DNA from: JBCBSP01 sp964561235 | Lineage (GTDB): Bacteria > Pseudomonadota > Alphaproteobacteria > Caulobacterales > Maricaulaceae | DNA: 64,000 nucleotides | NCBI GenBank assembly: GCA_964561235.1 | Contig: CAZLOV010000001.1 | Span: forward strand, 4,400 to 68,399 | Reading direction: 5' to 3' | In this document: piece after piece, positions 60,365-64,000 of the stretch | Layout: every line of letters begins with the position of its first letter | Position numbering within the stretch: position 1 is the first letter of the stretch | Position numbers and translations under genes: made by a program | Notes under the pieces: generated by a model | Databases searched by the model: none | Seen by the model: only the letters and a program-made list of their open reading frames with translations | What the model was told of the DNA's origin: nothing

Positions 60365-61741
60365 TCACCCCGCCGGCGCTGCGCGAAGGCGCATCGCGCC
60401 TCTGGGATGCAGCGTGACGGTCATGACCGGATAGGCGTCCAGCCCCGGCGCCGGCGACAGTTCCACGCGCCGGATGATGGCCGCGAGCACCAGCACCGCT
60501 TCCATGAGGGCAAACCGCGAGCCCAGGCACACCCGCGGTCCGCCGCCGAAGGGCAGGAAACGGAAGCGGTCGGACGGACGCCGGTCCTCGCTCCAGCGGT
60601 CCGGATCGAAATCGTCAGGCCGCTCCCAGAATTTCTGATGGCGGTGCAGGGCGTAGACGGCCAGAAGCGCGACATCGCCGCGCCTCACCGGACGGCCGGC
60701 GATCTGCGTGTCGCGCATCGCCTGCCGGCCGACGACAGGCGCGGCGGGATAGAGCCGCAGGGTCTCCTCGATGACCTGCCGGGTGAAGGCGAGGCTGTCG
60801 GCGTGATCCGCCGTCAGCGGCCCCTCGCCGGCCTCAAGGCGGATTTCATCGCGCAGGCGCGCCTGCGTCTCGGGGAAATGCGCGAGCAGATAGAGCGCCC
60901 AGGTGAGCGTCAGGGCGGTCGTCTCATGGCCGGCGGCGACGAAGGTCATCAGCGTGTCGCGGATCTCGCCGTCGGAAAGGCCCCGGCCCGTCTCCTCATC
61001 CGTCAGCGTCAGCAGCAGGCCGAGAAAATCCTCGCCGGGATCGGACCGCCTGCGCCGCGCGGCGATCTGGCCCTCGGCGGCGCGCCGGAACACCGAACGC
61101 GCGCGCCGCGCGGACAGACCCATCGGACGCGGCGCCCACTCCGGCAGCGGCAGGAGATCGGAGACGCGCGATCGCCCGAGCGTGCCGAGCAGGGTCTCCA
61201 TGGCGCGCCGAACCCCGGCGCGGTCGAAATCCGGCGCGTCGGAGAAGATCGCACGCTCGATGACTGAAAAGGTGACGTCGACCATGAGCGGGGTGACGTC
61301 GACCTCAGGGCCCTGCGCGAGCAGCGCTTCTGCAGCGGACGCCCCGGCTTCGGCCATCAGAGGGGCGAACTGCTGGACGCGGCCTCGCATGAAAGCCGGC
61401 TGCAGCGCCATGCGCTGACGGCGCCAGTTCTCGCCCTGGGCGGTGAGGATCGCATCGCCCAGCACAGGCTTGAGCATGCGCTGGATAAGGGCGGATTTCG
61501 CCCAGACGCCGGCATCCGCCAGCAGGACGTCGCGCATTTCCTCCGGCCCGGACAGCTCGTAGACCGTGCGCCCGACGGAGGGGCCGTCCACAAGCGTCTC
61601 GCGGAACAGGCCTTCCGGCAGGATCGACAGCGGGTTCTCCCGCATCATGCGGCTGAACGCCCACAGACCGATCGGCTCGGTCAGCGGCTGGACCTTCGCA
61701 GGCTGGAAGGGCGGGGTGGCGTGGGCGCCGTCGGCGGCCAT
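60365..61741 (-). CDS. Cytochrome P450
   Basis: The 458-residue soluble-type P450 has the I-helix FVAAGHETTALTLTWALYLLA, the ExxR motif ETLRLYP, PERPDDFDPDRW and the heme-binding loop FLPFGGGPRVCLGSRFALMEA with the Cys thiolate. There is no membrane anchor at the N-terminus. No ferredoxin gene is adjacent, so its electron donor and substrate are unknown. Confidence 0.95.
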   Translation of the reverse strand: MAADGAHATPPFQPAKVQPLTEPIGLWAFSRMMRENPLSILPEGLFRETLVDGPSVGRTVYELSGPEEMRDVLLADAGVWAKSALIQRMLKPVLGDAILTAQGENWRRQRMALQPAFMRGRVQQFAPLMAEAGASAAEALLAQGPEVDVTPLMVDVTFSVIERAIFSDAPDFDRAGVRRAMETLLGTLGRSRVSDLLPLPEWAPRPMGLSARRARSVFRRAAEGQIAARRRRSDPGEDFLGLLLTLTDEETGRGLSDGEIRDTLMTFVAAGHETTALTLTWALYLLAHFPETQARLRDEIRLEAGEGPLTADHADSLAFTRQVIEETLRLYPAAPVVGRQAMRDTQIAGRPVRRGDVALLAVYALHRHQKFWERPDDFDPDRWSEDRRPSDRFRFLPFGGGPRVCLGSRFALMEAVLVLAAIIRRVELSPAPGLDAYPVMTVTLHPRGAMRLRAAPAG

Positions 61742-61901
61742 GAAGCAGACCTCGGCGGGTCGGTTGCGACTCGGTTCGTATGGACAAGCCTAGCGTGCTG
61801 CGCGCGCTTTGGCAGCGTGATGACGAACCGCGCTCTCCAATTGACGCGCCCAACGGCTCGGATAGGCTCTTGTCCGTGCAGTGCTCTGGGAGGGCCGCCC
61901 C

Positions 61902-62363
61902 GTGACGAAGGACCTTATGCGCTACGACCGCATGGCGCAGGACGCGCTGCGGGGGGTGGTGCGCCAGGCCCTTGCGCGCGCGGCCGGTCCTGAAGGCCTC
62001 CCCGGCGCGCACCATTTCTACATCAGTTTCAAGACCTCCGATCCGCGCTGCGACATCGACGACGGGCTGCGCGCGTCCTATCCCGACGAGATGACCATCG
62101 TGCTGGAGCACCAGTTCTGGGATCTCTCAGCGGACGAGGACGGCTTCGAGGTGACGCTGAAATTCTCCGGCGTTCCGAAATACCTCAAGGTGCCCTACGC
62201 CGCCGTGACGCGCTTCCACGACCCGGCTGTCGGTTTCCACCTGCATTTCGATTACGACGCCCCCGCAGGCGACGGCGCTTCAGTCACGCCGCTGCGCGCC
62301 GAACCCGGCCCGGACGGGGAGGCCACCGTGGTGAGCCTCGACAGCTTCCGGAAGAAAGATTGA
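61902..62363 (+). CDS. sspB: SspB, ClpXP adaptor (alphaproteobacterial type)
   Basis: The 153-residue protein begins MTKDLMRYDRMAQDALRGVVRQAL and has the SspB core HHFYISFKTSDPRCDIDDGLRASYPDEMTIVLEHQFWDL, GFEVTLKFSGVPKYLKVPYAAVTRFHDPAVGFHL and an acidic linker ending FRKKD that would contact ClpX. It delivers ssrA-tagged proteins to ClpXP. GTG at 61902 has GGGAGGG 7 bases upstream; an upstream GTG at 61881 is less likely. Confidence 0.93.
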   Translation: MTKDLMRYDRMAQDALRGVVRQALARAAGPEGLPGAHHFYISFKTSDPRCDIDDGLRASYPDEMTIVLEHQFWDLSADEDGFEVTLKFSGVPKYLKVPYAAVTRFHDPAVGFHLHFDYDAPAGDGASVTPLRAEPGPDGEATVVSLDSFRKKD

Positions 62364-62818
62364 GCCACGCGCCTTCGATCCCGGACGGCCCGCTGACCCC
62401 GGAGGCCGTACGCGCCTTCATGGGCGACCCGGCCCTGCTGCCGCCGCTGTCCAAGCATCTTGGATACGAGCTGCTGGATTTCGACATCGAGGCGCAATGG
62501 GTCGAGGCGGCGTTTTTCGGCCGTGAGGAATTCCTCAACCCGAACGGCACGGTGCAGGGCGGCATCATCACCGCCTTCCTCGACGAGGCGATGAGTTCAG
62601 CCGCTTTCATGGCCTCCGGTCTGCGTTCGGCGGTGCCCTCCATCGAGATCAAGACCATGTATCTCCGCCCGCTCTATGGCGGCCGGTGTACGGCGCGCGG
62701 CCAGGTCCAGCGGCTGGGCCGTTCGGTCGGCTTCCTCGAAGGGAGGCTGTTCAACGCCGACGGGGTGGTTTGCGCCACCGCGACCGCCACTGCGGCGATC
62801 GTCCCGCTGGAGGGCTGA
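62360..62818 (+). CDS. PaaI-type thioesterase (hotdog fold)
   Basis: The 152-residue protein has the hotdog pattern FLNPNGTVQGGIITAFLDEAMSSAAFM, VPSIEIKTMYLRPLYGG and a C-terminal ATATATAAIVPLEG. PaaI-like enzymes hydrolyse acyl-CoA thioesters. It starts with TTG inside the sspB stop, so it is coupled to sspB. The acyl substrate is unknown. Confidence 0.85.
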   Translation: MSHAPSIPDGPLTPEAVRAFMGDPALLPPLSKHLGYELLDFDIEAQWVEAAFFGREEFLNPNGTVQGGIITAFLDEAMSSAAFMASGLRSAVPSIEIKTMYLRPLYGGRCTARGQVQRLGRSVGFLEGRLFNADGVVCATATATAAIVPLEG

Positions 62819-62822
62819 AGCG

Positions 62823-64000
62823 GTGGCCTTGCGCGGCAAGGCGGGAAGCCTCGCCGTCATCGCCGCCGCCCAGGTGCTGGCGCTTTCAGTCTGGTTCGCC
62901 GGCGCCGCCGCGCTTCCGGGGCTGTCTCAGGCGGGGCTTTCCGGTTTCGCGCTCGCCGCGCTTTCAAGCGCGGTCCAGCTCGGCTTCGTCGTCGGCGCCC
63001 TGACCAGCGCGGTTCTCAACCTTCCCGACCGGATCGAGCCGCGCCGCCTGTTCTTCGCCGGCTGTGCGCTGGCAGCGCTTGCAACCGCGCTCTGCCTCGC
63101 CGTTCCGCCGGGATCAGCGGCCATGATCGCGCTTCGCGCGCTGACGGGCGCTGCGCTCGCGCTGGTCTATCCTGTCGGCATGAAGCTGGCGGCGAGCTGG
63201 GCGAAGGGCGATGCGGGTCTGCTTGTGGGGCTTCTGGTGGGCGCGCTCACTCTGGGATCGGCCGCGCCGCATCTTTTCAACGTGTTCGGCGACGGGCTCG
63301 GCTGGCGTGCGCCGTTTGCGCTCTCCGCCGGACTGTGCGCGCTGGCGGCGCCCCTCATCCGGCTGGCTTCCGCCGGGCCGGCGTTTTCCGGCTCCGCCCC
63401 GTTCCGGCCGGGCGCGGTGTTGATTGCGGTGCGCGACCCGGCGCTGCGCCTCGCCAATGCCGGGTATCTTGGACACATGTGGGAGCTCTACGCCTTCTGG
63501 GCCTGGGTGGGGCCGGGCCTTCACGCCGCCTGGGGCGCCAGCCGGCCGGGCCATGCCGATACGGCGGCGTTCGCCGTCATCGCCGCCGGCGCCGCAGGCG
63601 CGCTGTCGGCGGGCTGGCTCGCCGACCGCTACGGCCGGACCACCATCGCCGGCGGCGCCATGGCGGCGTCGGGGCTTTGCGCGCTGCTGACCATTGCAGT
63701 CTGGCCCCTCGGACCCTGGGCGGTCACCGCCCTGTGGATCGTTTACGGCGTCGTGGTCATCGCCGACAGCGCGCAGTTCTCAGCTTCGGTGGCGGAGCTG
63801 AGCCCGCCTGCGCTCGCCGGATCCATGCTCACCGTCCAGACCGCCGCCGGTTTCGGGCTGACGGTTCTCACCGTCCAGCTTCTGCCGTTCTGGATCGAAC
63901 GCGCCGGTTGGGCGCTGGCGTTCGCCCCGCTCGCCATCGGCCCGTTCCTCGGCGTCTGGGCGATGATCCGGCTGCGGCGGCGGCCGGAAGCGGTGAAGCT
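62823..64000 (+). CDS. MFS transporter, N-terminal part (partial)
   Basis: A frame open from GTG at 62823 to the window edge encodes at least 392 residues with about ten or more membrane segments: LAVIAAAQVLALSVWFAGAA, ALRALTGAALALVYPVGMKLAASWA, HLFNVFGDGLGWRAPFALS and GWLADRYGRTTIAGG (the MFS loop). The substrate is unknown. It follows the thioesterase by 4 bases. Confidence 0.88.
   Translation, partial: MALRGKAGSLAVIAAAQVLALSVWFAGAAALPGLSQAGLSGFALAALSSAVQLGFVVGALTSAVLNLPDRIEPRRLFFAGCALAALATALCLAVPPGSAAMIALRALTGAALALVYPVGMKLAASWAKGDAGLLVGLLVGALTLGSAAPHLFNVFGDGLGWRAPFALSAGLCALAAPLIRLASAGPAFSGSAPFRPGAVLIAVRDPALRLANAGYLGHMWELYAFWAWVGPGLHAAWGASRPGHADTAAFAVIAAGAAGALSAGWLADRYGRTTIAGGAMAASGLCALLTIAVWPLGPWAVTALWIVYGVVVIADSAQFSASVAELSPPALAGSMLTVQTAAGFGLTVLTVQLLPFWIERAGWALAFAPLAIGPFLGVWAMIRLRRRPEAVK

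Noticed and set aside
1..64000. Prophage, insertion sequence, CRISPR array or secretion island
   Set aside because: I found no transposase, integrase, phage structural gene, regular spaced repeat or abrupt base-composition island.

Overview
The window is chromosomal DNA from a high-GC alphaproteobacterium. It most resembles the Caulobacterales/Maricaulales group (Caulobacter, Maricaulis, Oceanicaulis and relatives). The evidence is a Caulobacter-type flagellar regulatory set (fliX, flbY, flaEY, flaF, flbT, sigma-54 promoters with FlbD-like ftr palindromes, CtrA-like TTAA-N7-TTAA boxes), a permuted two-piece tmRNA gene, an alpha-type SspB, a STAS-MlaE fusion and a TipN-like polarity protein. 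I see no prophage, insertion sequence, CRISPR array or rRNA operon. Two 10-N runs (32131-32140, 57138-57147) are assembly gaps that each interrupt a gene.

Region 1 (1-19691) is a flagellar block. It holds the end of flgH, dksA, divergent fliX and flgI-rod-binding protein-flbY, a large flaEY, a pseudaminic-acid pathway (pseF, pseB, pseG, a formyltransferase, pseI, pseC and an associated methylase), three flagellin genes each with its own sigma-54 promoter and ftr-like cluster, flaG, the flbT-flaF pair and an FlmG-like TPR glycosyltransferase. Together these genes build the filament subunits, make a nonulosonic acid sugar and probably attach it to flagellin. The usual PseH acetyltransferase is not seen; a formyltransferase sits in its place, which predicts an N-formylated sugar.

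Region 2 (19765-32906) is mixed housekeeping: a MoxR ATPase/VWA operon with a DUF427 gene and two VOC-fold genes, regulators (TetR, MarR, Hpt), glutathione-transferase-type enzymes, chorismate mutase, membrane proteins and a TipN-like coiled-coil protein.

Region 3 (32903-43192) holds an Mla/MCE lipid-transport operon, an MFS transporter, a tightly overlapping glycosyltransferase-methyltransferase-helical barrel enzyme operon meeting a lipoprotein-methyltransferase pair, and a proline iminopeptidase.

Region 4 (43200-58282, all minus strand) holds a sodium symporter, the elongasome genes (rodA, mrdA, mreD, mreC, mreB), a TVP38-like membrane protein, an ilvC-like gene, miaA, a DegP-type protease, hflC/hflK and the folA-thyA pair.

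Region 5 (58424-64000) holds a VOC protein, permuted ssrA, a small STAS-like gene preceded by perfect inverted repeats, a GFA-family protein, a cytochrome P450, sspB (the adaptor that delivers ssrA-tagged proteins to ClpXP), a thioesterase and the start of an MFS transporter that runs off the right edge.
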